Made by a program: the position numbers and the translations under genes. The notes under the pieces were generated by a model. That model did no database searches, was not told where the DNA came from, and was given only the letters and a program-made list of their open reading frames with translations. Positions 25,986-34,846 of a DNA stretch of 64,000 nt are shown here, one piece after another. Numbering within the stretch: position 1 is the stretch's first letter; each line of letters starts with the position of its first letter. The DNA is from Pseudaminobacter soli (ex Li et al. 2025) (GTDB taxonomy: Bacteria; Pseudomonadota; Alphaproteobacteria; Rhizobiales; Rhizobiaceae): the NCBI RefSeq assembly GCF_029892515.1, contig NZ_JARXVF010000009.1, positions 1 through 64,000 of the forward strand. Reading direction: 5' to 3'.

Positions 25986-26870
25986 TCAGTTTCGCTGATC
26001 GTTCAATATCCAATCTCGGAACGCTGCAATCTTGGGCTGCGATTGCTTGTTGTTCGGGCAGACCAGATAGTATGCGAACTCCTCCATGTTTGCAGATGGA
26101 AACAATTGGACCAAACGCCCATCGCGCAGATCGTCTTGAACCAAGGCCGCCGGTAGAAGTCCTGCGCCTTGACCGGCAAGGACCGCCTTTAGCAAGAGCC
26201 CGCTATCATCGAAGGATGGGCCACGCACTTCCGTCCACTCAGACGCGTTGTGCGTTTCAAACCAAAGGCTCCAGCCCTTTCGCTCGGAATCGTGAACCTG
26301 CGGCCAGCGCGCCAGGTCTGATGGTCGATCCGGAAATCCTAATCGCTCAATCAGATTAGGCGTAGCCACCGCTATCATCTCGACCGTGACCACACGATCG
26401 CTGCGGAGTCCAGGATAGCGGCCCATCCCATGTCGGATCGCAACGTCCACTTCCGAGCGAGAAAAATCGACGAGCGCATTGCTAGTGACGATCTGAAGAT
26501 CAATGTCTGGCAGCGCCTCTCGAAAGGATGACAATCGAGGAACCAGCCATGCCGACGCGAAGAAAGGCGTAGCGCTAACGGTGAGCAGTCCAGATTCCAC
26601 TTGGCCCGCGATCCGCTCGGATGCGTCCGCGATCTGGCGGAATGCATTGCGTATCGAAGGCAGATAGTCGCGTCCTGCGTCAGTCAGAAAGATCCCCCGC
26701 GTTACTCGCTCAAAGAGCTTCACACCCAAATTTTCCTCGAGAACCCTGATCATCTGGCTCACCGCTCCTGGCGTGACGCACAATTCCTCCGCAGCGAGCT
26801 TGACCGACAGGTGGCGGGCGGCGGCCTCGAACGCTTTGAGCGCGTTTAGCGGGGGTAATCGGCTTGGCAT
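25986..26870 (-). CDS. LysR family transcriptional regulator (GcvA-like)
   Basis: A 294-residue LysR regulator: the winged HTH (PLNALKAFEAAARHLSVKLA, CVTPGAVSQMIRVLEENLGV, LFERVTRGIFLTDAGRDY) and the co-inducer domain (SEVDVAIRHGMGRYPGLRSD; GLLPAALVQDDLRDGRLV) match the GcvA subgroup. It is transcribed away from the amidase operon at 27054, the classic arrangement for a LysR activator of its neighbour. A palindrome lies three bases before its start codon. Confidence 0.93.
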   Translation of the reverse strand: MPSRLPPLNALKAFEAAARHLSVKLAAEELCVTPGAVSQMIRVLEENLGVKLFERVTRGIFLTDAGRDYLPSIRNAFRQIADASERIAGQVESGLLTVSATPFFASAWLVPRLSSFREALPDIDLQIVTSNALVDFSRSEVDVAIRHGMGRYPGLRSDRVVTVEMIAVATPNLIERLGFPDRPSDLARWPQVHDSERKGWSLWFETHNASEWTEVRGPSFDDSGLLLKAVLAGQGAGLLPAALVQDDLRDGRLVQLFPSANMEEFAYYLVCPNNKQSQPKIAAFRDWILNDQRN

Positions 26871-26873
26871 GAG

Positions 26874-26890
26874 TAAGATAATCTATCTTA
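26874..26890. promoter_or_regulatory. AT-rich palindrome at the lysR start
   Basis: TAAGATA (26874-26880) and its exact mirror TATCTTA (26884-26890) surround ATC. The site lies directly upstream of the lysR ATG and within the lysR-amidase divergent region. It suits autorepression by the LysR protein, whose family binds A/T-rich dyads. It does not show the exact T-N11-A spacing as written. Confidence 0.5.
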
Positions 26891-27053
26891 TAGGATTCAT
26901 CTATTCTGGTTTGCGTAGGCGATCGAATGGCATCATATTCCTTGCAAGTTGAAGCCGTCAATGTGGCCATCAAGCTGGCACCGAAGGCAAAAAATCTAAA
27001 TCATGACGAACGCGTTGCTCGGGCCGCGCGATTGAAGAAAGGACCCAGGACGG

Positions 27054-28490
27054 ATGTCTTTCGATGTGGAGTTCCGTGAGCTTACGGAGATTGGAGGGCT
27101 CATCGCCCGCCGCGCCATTACCTCGAGAGAAGTCACCGCGGCACTTCTGGCACGCATTCAGCGCATAGATGGCGAATTGAAGGCATATGTGCGAGTCTTG
27201 GACGACCAGGCACTCCGCCAAGCGGAGACGGCCGATCGGGAGATCGAGGAAGGATTGCACCGGGGGCCGCTCCATGGCGTTCCCATAGCCGTAAAGGACC
27301 TATGCTGGATCAAGGGCGTCGCCACTGCAGCCGGCACTGCCGTTCATCGAGATTTCGTCTCCACGCGCGATGCCACAGTCGTCCGGAAGCTCGCCGACGC
27401 GGGCGCGGTGCTGATCGGCAAAACCCAGCTCACCGAGGGAGCATATTCCGACTACCACCCATCAATATCGCCGGTGAGTAACCCGTGGAATGGCAAATAT
27501 TGGACGGGTATCTCCTCCAGCGGGTCGGCGGTCGCAACCGCGGCCGGCCTATGTTTCGGCTCGATCGCCTCAGACACCGGCGGGTCCATCCGATGGCCTT
27601 CGGCGGCCAATGGCGTAACCGGCCTCAAACCGACCTGGGGACGCGTCAGCCGTAATGGAACATTCGACCTTGCGCCGTCGCTGGACCACATTGGCCCGAT
27701 TGCCCGGAGCGTCGCTGACGTTGCGGCGATCTTCAAAGTAATAGCCGGACACGACGTCGATGATCCGACGACAAGCTCTCGTCCGGTCCCCGACTATATG
27801 GCCGACTTGATTGCCGACGTGCGTGGTATGCGTATCGGCATCGACCAGCGCTGGAATACCGAAGCCGTTGACGCTGGAACCCAAGTCGCACTGGCCGAAG
27901 CGCGTGCGGCATTCTTAGGCTTGGGCGTCGAGATCGTTGACATTTCGTTCCCGGACGTTCGCCAGATCGTTGATGATTGGACGCCGAACTGCGCTGTTGA
28001 AGCGGCTGTCGTGCATCAAGCCGTCTATGCCGCCCACAAGGAGCAGTACGGCCCCATTTTGTCATCGGTCATCGAGGCCGGAATGGCTGTCTCGGGGATT
28101 GACTATCAGGAGATATTGCTTCGCCGGGCGGCGTTCCGGGGGCGGGTGGAAGCCCTATTATCATCAGTCGACGCCGTACTTACTCCCGTTCACCCTTTTG
28201 CCCCGCTCACGTTGACGAAGATCGCGACGCTTGGCGAGCAGCCAGAACTAATCGCCAAGCTGCAACGTTACACGTGCCCCTTCAACATGAGTGGGCATCC
28301 GACGCTCTCATTTCCGGGAGGGGCTTCGGCGGACGGCATGCCGATCGGCCTGCAGTTGATCGCCGCCGAATTTAACGAAAGCGCGCTTCTCTGCCTCGGC
28401 TCGGCGTTTCAAGCCGCAACAACTTGGCATCGTCGTCACCCAAACCTTAGCGATCGCGTGATCGAGCCCCAAGGGGGAGGAGCGCAATGA
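27054..28490 (+). CDS. Amidase, amidase-signature family
   Basis: A 478-residue Ser-Ser-Lys amidase. The Lys is in GVPIAVKDLCWIKG (near residue 84), and the signature serines are in SSSGSAVATAAGLCFG and IASDTGGSIRWPSAANGVTG. GLKPTWGRVSRNGTF follows, as in the family. It heads an operon with a short thioesterase fragment (overlap of four bases) and an MFS transporter, opposite a LysR regulator. The set looks like uptake and hydrolysis of an amide; the substrate is unknown. It is a different subgroup from the amidase at 7952. Confidence 0.92.
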   Translation: MSFDVEFRELTEIGGLIARRAITSREVTAALLARIQRIDGELKAYVRVLDDQALRQAETADREIEEGLHRGPLHGVPIAVKDLCWIKGVATAAGTAVHRDFVSTRDATVVRKLADAGAVLIGKTQLTEGAYSDYHPSISPVSNPWNGKYWTGISSSGSAVATAAGLCFGSIASDTGGSIRWPSAANGVTGLKPTWGRVSRNGTFDLAPSLDHIGPIARSVADVAAIFKVIAGHDVDDPTTSSRPVPDYMADLIADVRGMRIGIDQRWNTEAVDAGTQVALAEARAAFLGLGVEIVDISFPDVRQIVDDWTPNCAVEAAVVHQAVYAAHKEQYGPILSSVIEAGMAVSGIDYQEILLRRAAFRGRVEALLSSVDAVLTPVHPFAPLTLTKIATLGEQPELIAKLQRYTCPFNMSGHPTLSFPGGASADGMPIGLQLIAAEFNESALLCLGSAFQAATTWHRRHPNLSDRVIEPQGGGAQ

Positions 28491-28684
28491 TGAGCACGCT
28501 GAAGGCCAACTTCATCGGCACGGCCAGAAACGGCGTCGTGAGTTGCAAGGCGCAGTTCGCTCACGCCGGGCGCACCACGCAAGTCTGGGATACGGAAGTC
28601 CGCGGCGAAGAAACGGGCCGAACCATCGCGCTGTTTCGCGGCACGCAGATGCCGCACTCCCAGGCCAACGGAGGACGCTCGTGA
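28487..28684 (+). CDS. C-terminal half of a PaaI-type hotdog thioesterase
   Basis: A 65-residue frame starting MMSTLKANFIGTARNG and containing AHAGRTTQVWDTEVRGEETG and TIALFRGTQM, matching the last strands of PaaI-family acyl-CoA thioesterases, which are usually about 130-140 residues. The N-terminal half with the catalytic helix is missing, so it is probably inactive alone. GGGGAGGAG precedes ATG 28487, and the frame overlaps both neighbours by four bases, so it is still translated in the operon and may be maintained by coupling. Confidence 0.65.
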   Translation: MMSTLKANFIGTARNGVVSCKAQFAHAGRTTQVWDTEVRGEETGRTIALFRGTQMPHSQANGGRS

Positions 28685-29922
28685 CCGCGCAAAGGCCATC
28701 ATCAAGGATTTTTTACGGCTGGTTCGTGGTTGCCGCTGCCTTTGTCATAACCTTCGTCGGCTTCGGAAGCGCCTACACATTTGGCTCCTTCGTGGACGCG
28801 TTTGAGAAAACGTTCGGCGCTTCGCGTGGTGAGGTGTCGCTGGTTTTCTCCCTCGCGGGGTTTTTGTATTTCTCGCTTGGCGCAGTGTCGGGGCCGCTGG
28901 CTGATCGATGGGGTGCGCGCTGGCTCGCGGTGATCGGCATGATTTTCGTTGGGATGGGGCTGATCTTTGCCGGGCGCGCGGAAACATTGGTCGGAGTCTA
29001 TCTCGCCTATGGTCTGGGGATCGGCATCGGGATCGGATTCGCCTATGTGCCGGCGCTAGGAGCCGTGCAACGCTGGTTTGTTCAACGGCGCGGGCTCGCA
29101 TCAGGACTCGCGGTGAGCGGAATCGGCGTGGGAACTCTTGCCATGCCTCCGCTGGCGACCGCGCTGGTCGCCAACCTCGGATGGAGAGGAGCCTATTCGA
29201 CCCTTGGCGTTTTGGCGATCGTCGTCGGTTCCGTCGCCGCACTCCTTATCAATGACGACCCGGCCTGCCGTGGGCTTCATCCTGACGGAATCTCACCCGA
29301 AACAGCCGGTCCGTCTGTCACACGCGCGGGGCTTTCTGTGCGCCAGGCAGTGCGGACTCGACGATTTGCCGAACTCTATATGGCCTGCCTGATCGGGTCG
29401 CTCGGCGTCTTCGTGCCGTTCGTCCATCTCGTGCCCTTCGCAGTCGATCTTGGCATGTCCTCGACGGCCGCCGTCTGGCTCATGGGTGCGATCGGTATCG
29501 GCAGCACAATTGGCCGCTTCTTTCTTGGCGGTGTTGCCGACAAGATGGGGCGCGAACGATTTCTTGTCGCCATGTATCTTGGCATGGCGGGTTCCCTTGT
29601 CATTTGGGCGCTCAGCGCAACGCCCTTGCTGCTGGTGATATTCGCCCTGAGCTTCGGCCTGTTTTATGGAGGTTGGGTCGCGGTCCTGCCGGCGGTCGTC
29701 GCCGACCTTTTCGGTTCGAGAAGCGTCGGCGGCATCATTGGCGTCCTATATACCAGCGTCGCCATAGGCACGCTGATCGGGCCGAGCAGCGTCGGGTTCA
29801 TCTACGACATCAGCCACAGCTATTTTGTCTCGATCGCCGCAAGCGCCGTGTCGAATGCAGTCGCCGCCGTCATCGTCGTGCTGGCAGTGAAGCGATCGGT
29901 CGCCGAAAGGAAGCCTGGCTGA
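28681..29922 (+). CDS. MFS transporter (oxalate/formate antiporter-like)
   Basis: A 413-residue transporter with 12 predicted spans. It shows FYGWFVVAAAFVITFVGFGS, the loop motif GPLADRWGAR, GIGIGFAYVPALGAVQRWF and RRGLASGLAVSGIGVG, as in the oxalate/formate antiporter branch of MFS. GTG 28681 is used because GGAGG lies seven bases upstream and it overlaps the preceding stop; the frame runs on upstream without support. It probably moves the substrate or product of the amidase. Confidence 0.88.
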   Translation: MTAQRPSSRIFYGWFVVAAAFVITFVGFGSAYTFGSFVDAFEKTFGASRGEVSLVFSLAGFLYFSLGAVSGPLADRWGARWLAVIGMIFVGMGLIFAGRAETLVGVYLAYGLGIGIGIGFAYVPALGAVQRWFVQRRGLASGLAVSGIGVGTLAMPPLATALVANLGWRGAYSTLGVLAIVVGSVAALLINDDPACRGLHPDGISPETAGPSVTRAGLSVRQAVRTRRFAELYMACLIGSLGVFVPFVHLVPFAVDLGMSSTAAVWLMGAIGIGSTIGRFFLGGVADKMGRERFLVAMYLGMAGSLVIWALSATPLLLVIFALSFGLFYGGWVAVLPAVVADLFGSRSVGGIIGVLYTSVAIGTLIGPSSVGFIYDISHSYFVSIAASAVSNAVAAVIVVLAVKRSVAERKPG

Positions 29923-30043
29923 TGAAAAGGGCCATACAGTCTGTACGCCCGAACGCGACTACCCTTTTCGGTTCTGATGCGGGATTTTCGTCATTGCGGA
30001 CATTCAATTGTAGACTGCCATTTAACGCTGGGAGCCAGGGACA

Positions 30044-30658
30044 ATGACGAAGTTCGATCTGAAGCAGGCACATCGGAAGTTATTTAATCCGCCAAAGGAT
30101 AACTTCGCCGAGGTCCTGGTTCCGGCGATGCCGTTTGTGAAGGTCGATGGGGCGGGCGACCCCAACACTGCGGATGAATACAAGACAGCGGTCGAATGGC
30201 TGTATGGGATTAGCTATGCGATGAAGTTCGCAGCCAAAGAAGCGCTAAATCGTGACTACGTGGTGCCTCCACTTGAAGCGCTCTGGTGGGCGGACGATCC
30301 CGCGACCTTTGTCCGCCGGGAAAAGGACCGGTGGCGCTGGACGGTGATGATAATGGCGCCCGACTTCGTAACCGACGCCATGTTTGAAAAAGGGGTCGCA
30401 AAGACCACCGCAAAGCGGGGCGACCGTCCGTCATCGCTGCGCTTTGAATCATATGACGAAGGCCGTTCGCTACAGACCTTGCATATCGGCAGTTATGATG
30501 ATGAAGGTCCGACGCTGAAGCGCCTCCACGAGGAGGTGATGCCCACTCTGGGCGTTACCTTCAACGGCGCGCATCACGAAATCTACTTGAGCGATCCGCG
30601 GAAAACCGAGCCGGCAAAGCTGAAAACGATCCTTCGCCAGCCAATTCGAGAACATTGA
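30044..30658 (+). CDS. GyrI-like small-molecule-binding domain protein
   Basis: A 204-residue protein of the GyrI-like family (related to the SbmC/AraC effector domain). Blocks include FVKVDGAGDPNTADEYKTAVEWLYGISY, EALWWADDPATF, WRWTVMIMAPDFV and HIGSYDDEGPTLKRLHEEVM. Members bind small molecules and occur as stand-alone proteins of unknown role. It is a single gene, convergent with the patatin-like gene. ATG 30044 follows GGGA-type spacing. Confidence 0.88.
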   Translation: MTKFDLKQAHRKLFNPPKDNFAEVLVPAMPFVKVDGAGDPNTADEYKTAVEWLYGISYAMKFAAKEALNRDYVVPPLEALWWADDPATFVRREKDRWRWTVMIMAPDFVTDAMFEKGVAKTTAKRGDRPSSLRFESYDEGRSLQTLHIGSYDDEGPTLKRLHEEVMPTLGVTFNGAHHEIYLSDPRKTEPAKLKTILRQPIREH

Positions 30659-30817
30659 GTGCTGTGGCTGATGCGGAAACCTACCGCCATACGGCGTTCA
30701 ACGTCAGCTCATCCCAATTCCGGGTCAGAAGCGGTCTTCCCACAAACCGCCGGTAGCTGTCGGTCCGCTATGGGGAGATTTAGCAAGCTCGACTCTTCTG
30801 ATAGGGACCCGGCGTAA

Positions 30818-30853
30818 ACACCCCCACACCTGATGTTGGGGTGTGGGGGGTGT
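30818..30853. terminator. Hairpin between convergent genes
   Basis: ACACCCCCACACC (30818-30830) pairs with its near-mirror at 30840-30853 (one extra G) across a short loop. It lies between the stops of the GyrI-like gene and the minus-strand patatin gene, so it could terminate both. No T-run is attached. Confidence 0.5.
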
Positions 30854-30878
30854 AGCACTGGGCGTCGGCGTGCAGTCG

Positions 30879-31802
30879 TCAGAGGAACGTCAAGCGGGTC
30901 GCTTCCCGCTTGCCTTGGGCGAAACCGGCACGGGCGGCGGGGATGCGGGTCGCCAGATCCATCTGGTTCGTGCCCATTGCGACTCGGGAATCGGCGTCCG
31001 GCGTGATCACCTCGACACGGCTGCCCTGGTTGCGCAAGGCCTCGACCTGGCTGTCCAGGTCCGCGCCCGGTAGTCTGCGCAGGCCCTCGAACTGGCCTTC
31101 CGGTAGCGGCCCGGTCCGTCCGCCGAACGGTGAGAGCACGACGACGTTCGCATAGCCCGAAGCGAGGTCGGCGTTTTCGGGGGAGCGCACGCCACCGTTG
31201 ATGTAGCGAGTACCGTTGATGTTGTGCGTGGGCAACAGACCAGGCAGCGCGGTGCTCGCGGTGACCGCGTCCACCAGGTCGACGCCGGAGTCGCGATCGA
31301 ACGTAGCCATCTGGCCGGTATGCGCGTTGACGGCCACCACGATCATTGGCCTCTCCGGCCATTCAGGGCGAGGCAACCTGGCGGCGACCAACGCGCGCCG
31401 TTGTTCAGCTGCCGCGGGTCCGAGTGTGGCGTCGCTCTCCAACCCGAACGCGCCCATCGCACGTTGCAGATCGGCTGCCGAGGTGGCAGCGGCGCCGATG
31501 GCCCTCATCCGCTCGAACAGCGTGTCCATCGGCAGTGACGGGAGCGGGGACGGCCGCCGTTCCCGATTCTGTCCGACCGGTTGAACCGGCGGAGACAGCA
31601 CCGCGGCCAGCAGTTCGGCCGGCGGTATGCCGCTGCGCACATGCGCCGCAGCGGTGGCACCGGCCGAGGTGCCGATCACCAGATCGGCGGCCTCCGTCAT
31701 ATCGAGACCGGCTTCGGCCAGACCTGCGATGATGCCGATCTGCCACGCATTTCCGGCGGCTCCACCGCCACCGAGAGCTAGAGCAAGGTTTTTATGAATC
31801 AT
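30879..31802 (-). CDS. Patatin-like phospholipase family protein
   Basis: A 307-residue patatin-fold protein. The oxyanion glycine run LALALGGGGAAGNAWQIG is at the start and the nucleophile motif GTSAG (VIGTSAGATAAAH) near residue 62. The catalytic dyad is normally completed by Asp in a D-G-G/A motif, but here the matching strand reads YINGGVRSPENADLASG, with Asn in that place. Patatins are lipid acyl hydrolases; this one may be impaired. ATG 31802 is preferred over 31850 because the family begins at this Gly-rich strand. Confidence 0.85.
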   Translation of the reverse strand: MIHKNLALALGGGGAAGNAWQIGIIAGLAEAGLDMTEAADLVIGTSAGATAAAHVRSGIPPAELLAAVLSPPVQPVGQNRERRPSPLPSLPMDTLFERMRAIGAAATSAADLQRAMGAFGLESDATLGPAAAEQRRALVAARLPRPEWPERPMIVVAVNAHTGQMATFDRDSGVDLVDAVTASTALPGLLPTHNINGTRYINGGVRSPENADLASGYANVVVLSPFGGRTGPLPEGQFEGLRRLPGADLDSQVEALRNQGSRVEVITPDADSRVAMGTNQMDLATRIPAARAGFAQGKREATRLTFL

Positions 31803-31897
31803 TCGCGCTCTATTGCAATCCGGGGACACCCCTGTCCATCGAAATATCAAGACCGTGCCTTACGGTTGGTTTCGCGGCAAGCTGAAGGGAATCCGTC

Positions 31898-32128
31898 ATG
31901 AAAAAGCTCCTCATCGCAGCGACGGCACTTGTCGCCATGACTGCCCTTGCCGCGGCTGGTAATGGCAACGTCGGAAACGGCAACAGCAACAGGGGCTCAC
32001 ATATGGGGTCTACGGGAGAAGGGTGTCGCGATGGAACGCCGTGCCGCGTAGAGGCCTTTATATATCCGGCTTCGGTTCGATATTCTGGTTCAACCGGAAC
32101 AGGTTGGATGGATCGAGGCGCGCCTTGA
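31898..32128 (+). CDS. Small exported Gly/Asn-rich protein
   Basis: A 76-residue protein with a clear signal peptide (MKKLLIAATALVAMTALAAA) followed by GNGNVGNGNSNRGSHMG and two Cys. GAAGGGAA lies before ATG 31898. Its last 24 codons overlap, in antisense, the C-terminal codons of the FAD-oxidase remnant, which suggests that its own 3' end was replaced during rearrangement. Function unknown. Confidence 0.5.
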   Translation: MKKLLIAATALVAMTALAAAGNGNVGNGNSNRGSHMGSTGEGCRDGTPCRVEAFIYPASVRYSGSTGTGWMDRGAP

Positions 32129-32600
32129 GTGCGGCTAGACGTTCATATTTCGCCGCGCCATAGGCGCTGTAGGCTACATCCTTGCCGACGTCCCCCTGTT
32201 CGTTGACATAGTTTCCGGCCTGCGACATCGCCGCCAACGCCTGGCCAGCCGAACGCCCCCAAGCCAGGCAACGGGCGTCATCAGCGGGGTCATCCCAGAC
32301 CGGCTCCGCAATCCAGTAGAAAGAAGCGCTCCGCCCGGAGTAAGCGGTAGCGTCCTCCCCGACATCGGTGATCGCACCGCCGAGCTGAAGACAATAGAGT
32401 TCCGAATCCAGCGTCGGCGCAGCAGCGATGGACTCCACGAGGCAATCGATCACGCGATCCTCAAGCCCGTGCAGGAAGCCGCCCTTGGCGTAATATCGTC
32501 GACCCCAGGCATAATGCGCGTCGCTAATTTGTTGCTGGACAGCAGTGGGCGCGGGGATGAGTATGTGTGGGAAGTCAGGGCTTCAAAAGTTCCCTGCACC
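32058..32600 (-). pseudogene. C-terminal remnant of an FAD-linked oxidase (berberine-bridge type)
   Basis: The minus strand encodes APTAVQQQISDARYAWG, RRYYAKGGFLHGLEDRVID, the BBE domain signature NYVNEQGDVGKDVAYSAYG and the ending DPSNLFRLNQNIEP. The last reads as the end of a 450-500-residue oxidase. The FAD-binding N-terminus is absent; upstream of about 32600 the frame breaks (stop codon) and the DNA is the start of the FUSC gene on the other strand. Confidence 0.75.
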
Positions 32601-32617
32601 GCGGCCTGGAGTATCCC

Positions 32618-34621
32618 ATGCTCATTGTGGCCCCCGCCGGACGCACACATGACCGTTTCGCTAGCCTGGTTGTAGGGATCGTTCCTGCATCGCTGCAGGC
32701 AGTTCGTCTGTCTGTGGCAGTTTTGCTCGCACTTTACGTAGCATTTCACCTCGAGCTCGAGACGCCGTATTGGGCCGGGACGTCCGCCGCCATCGTCTGC
32801 CAGCCCATACTCGGCTCGACGCTGCGAAAAGGTTTGTTCCGCATGATCGGCACGGCCGTAGGCGCGATTGTCGCTGTAGCCTTGACGGCAATTTTCCCGC
32901 AGCAACGGAGCGGGTTTTTGTTTGCCATGCTGCTGTGGGTGTCGGCCTGCTCCTTCCTGTCGACACTGCTGCGCAACTACGCCGCCTACGCCGCCATGCT
33001 GGCTGGCTACACACTGATCATCATCGCCGGGACATCCATCGCCGCGCCCGGCCAGGTGCTCGAAATCGCGCTAAATCGAGCCTCCGAGATCAGCATCGGC
33101 ATCGCGGCCGGAACTCTGGTCGTTGCGCTGACGAACCCGGGTGATGCGCCCCGGCGTCTGGCCGCTATGCTCTCGCAGCTAATTGCGGAAACGGCCGGCC
33201 ATCTTGTCGAGGTCCTGGCTGTGGCCGGTTCCCGGCACGGCGACGGAGTGAAGATCAGACGCGCCCTGGTCCGACGGACGGCGGCGCTCGACCCAATCAT
33301 CGAACAGGCCGTCGGTGAGGCGCCGGAACTGCTGCAGCGGAGATCTATTTTGCGTGCAGCGCTGAACGGTTTGTTCGAGGCGCTGTCGGGGGTGCGGATC
33401 GTCGAAACGCATCTGCGCAGCTTGCCTGAAGCCGAGGCGCGTCGGAGCGCGCGCATCGTGCTGGATCAATTGCCGCCCAGCTTGCGAACGGGGACGCAAA
33501 AGCAAACGGACCTCCGCGCCGACCGCAGTGCCTCAGTCGTCCGCAACCTTCTACGCCTGGGGGCGGGCGACCTTTCAGTATACCTGACCGCACGCGGCGC
33601 CGCCGATGCGGCATCCGGCCTCGCGGCCGCCGGCAATGGTCTGACGCTTCTGAACGATCCCGCTCGGGCGCGGAACCGGCGGCCTTCTGGCTTCTTCGTC
33701 GCCGACTACCTCCCCGCCCTGGTCAATGCGTTTCGCGTCTTCCTGGGCGTCGGGACCGCGGTTCTCTTCTGGGTCATCACCGAGTGGCCCAACGGGCTTC
33801 AGGCGGTAACCTTTGCGGCGATAACGATCATGGTCTTTTCGCCGATGCAGGAGCAGTCCAGCAGAGCGGCGTTGGGCCAGGCGATCGGCATGGTGATCGC
33901 CGCCGTTGTGGTCGCGATCATCAAGTTCTCGGTGCTGCCCGGCCTGGAAACATTCCCTGGCCTCGCTGCTGCCATCTCGCTCGGCCTCGCGCCTCTCGCT
34001 GCCCTGTCGATCGTACCGGCCCTGGCGCCCTTTTTCATGTCGGCCACAGTGAACTTCATCCCGCTGCTAGCGCCGACAAACCAGACCTCTTACGATACGC
34101 TCGCCTATCTCAACAACACGCTTGGATTGCTGGGTGGCTGCGGTTTCGGCGTACTGGCGCTGGTGCTCATACCGCCCGTTTCCTCGCGCCTCCGATCGCA
34201 GCGGCTCTGTGATTTGACCATCCGCGACCTGCGGCGCCTTGCGATGGGCCGCCGCAATTGGACGCTCAGCCAATGGCAGCGCCGCGTCTACACGCGGTTG
34301 ACTGCCATGCCGGGTGATGCCGAGCCGGTTCTGCGCTCCTATCTCGTCTCGACGCTCTCGGTGGGACTGCAGCTCATCCGGCTGCAACGACTGTCGCGGC
34401 ATGGCCGCATCGGTGTCGAACTGTCGGACGTGCAGATGTCCGTTGCCACGGGTGATCTGGCGAAACTGCGCGCCGACATCAAAAGGGTCGACGAGGAGCT
34501 GGCGGCCATTCCCGATACGCAGCCCGGTGCTCCCGGACGGATGCGCGTTCAAGCGGCGCTGCTTGCGATTCTCGAGGCCGTCGATCGCCAGCGGGAATAT
34601 TATGAGGGTCGATCGTCGTGA
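32618..34621 (+). CDS. FUSC family inner-membrane efflux protein (AaeB-like)
   Basis: A 667-residue protein with two membrane blocks (about residues 25-165 and 365-515) and long soluble segments, as in AaeB-type aromatic-acid exporters. Blocks include ETPYWAGTSAAIVCQPILGS, VALTAIFPQQRSGFLFAMLL and a repeat of the motif in the second half (VLFWVITEWPNGLQAVTFAA). ATG 32618 is preferred, with CTGGAG just upstream. It is followed by DUF1656 and HlyD genes, the standard aaeB-aaeX-aaeA set, so it is likely an efflux pump for aromatic carboxylates or other hydrophobic compounds. Confidence 0.88.
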   Translation: MLIVAPAGRTHDRFASLVVGIVPASLQAVRLSVAVLLALYVAFHLELETPYWAGTSAAIVCQPILGSTLRKGLFRMIGTAVGAIVAVALTAIFPQQRSGFLFAMLLWVSACSFLSTLLRNYAAYAAMLAGYTLIIIAGTSIAAPGQVLEIALNRASEISIGIAAGTLVVALTNPGDAPRRLAAMLSQLIAETAGHLVEVLAVAGSRHGDGVKIRRALVRRTAALDPIIEQAVGEAPELLQRRSILRAALNGLFEALSGVRIVETHLRSLPEAEARRSARIVLDQLPPSLRTGTQKQTDLRADRSASVVRNLLRLGAGDLSVYLTARGAADAASGLAAAGNGLTLLNDPARARNRRPSGFFVADYLPALVNAFRVFLGVGTAVLFWVITEWPNGLQAVTFAAITIMVFSPMQEQSSRAALGQAIGMVIAAVVVAIIKFSVLPGLETFPGLAAAISLGLAPLAALSIVPALAPFFMSATVNFIPLLAPTNQTSYDTLAYLNNTLGLLGGCGFGVLALVLIPPVSSRLRSQRLCDLTIRDLRRLAMGRRNWTLSQWQRRVYTRLTAMPGDAEPVLRSYLVSTLSVGLQLIRLQRLSRHGRIGVELSDVQMSVATGDLAKLRADIKRVDEELAAIPDTQPGAPGRMRVQAALLAILEAVDRQREYYEGRSS

Positions 34622-34836
34622 GTTTCGTGGAAATCGACGTGTTCGGCGTTCTGATATCACCGCTGGTGCCGCTAATGGCGCTCGCCGCCGCCATCACGGT
34701 CGCGTTGCGGGTGATCATGACCGAACTCGGATTAATGCGGCGCATCTGGCATCCCGCTCTTTTCGAATTCTCGATGTTCCTCATTTTGCTGACGGCCGCG
34801 GTGCTGATCTTGGGCAGTCTAAAGATATACGCTTGA
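34618..34836 (+). CDS. DUF1656 membrane protein (AaeX-like)
   Basis: A 72-residue, two-span protein (ISPLVPLMALAAAITVALRV; LFEFSMFLILLTAAVLILGS) with the DUF1656 opening VEIDVFGVLISPL. GTG 34618 overlaps the FUSC stop (GTGA). AaeX-like proteins are small accessory parts of FUSC efflux systems. Confidence 0.87.
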   Translation: MSFVEIDVFGVLISPLVPLMALAAAITVALRVIMTELGLMRRIWHPALFEFSMFLILLTAAVLILGSLKIYA

Positions 34837-34846
34837 GGCGCAAAGC

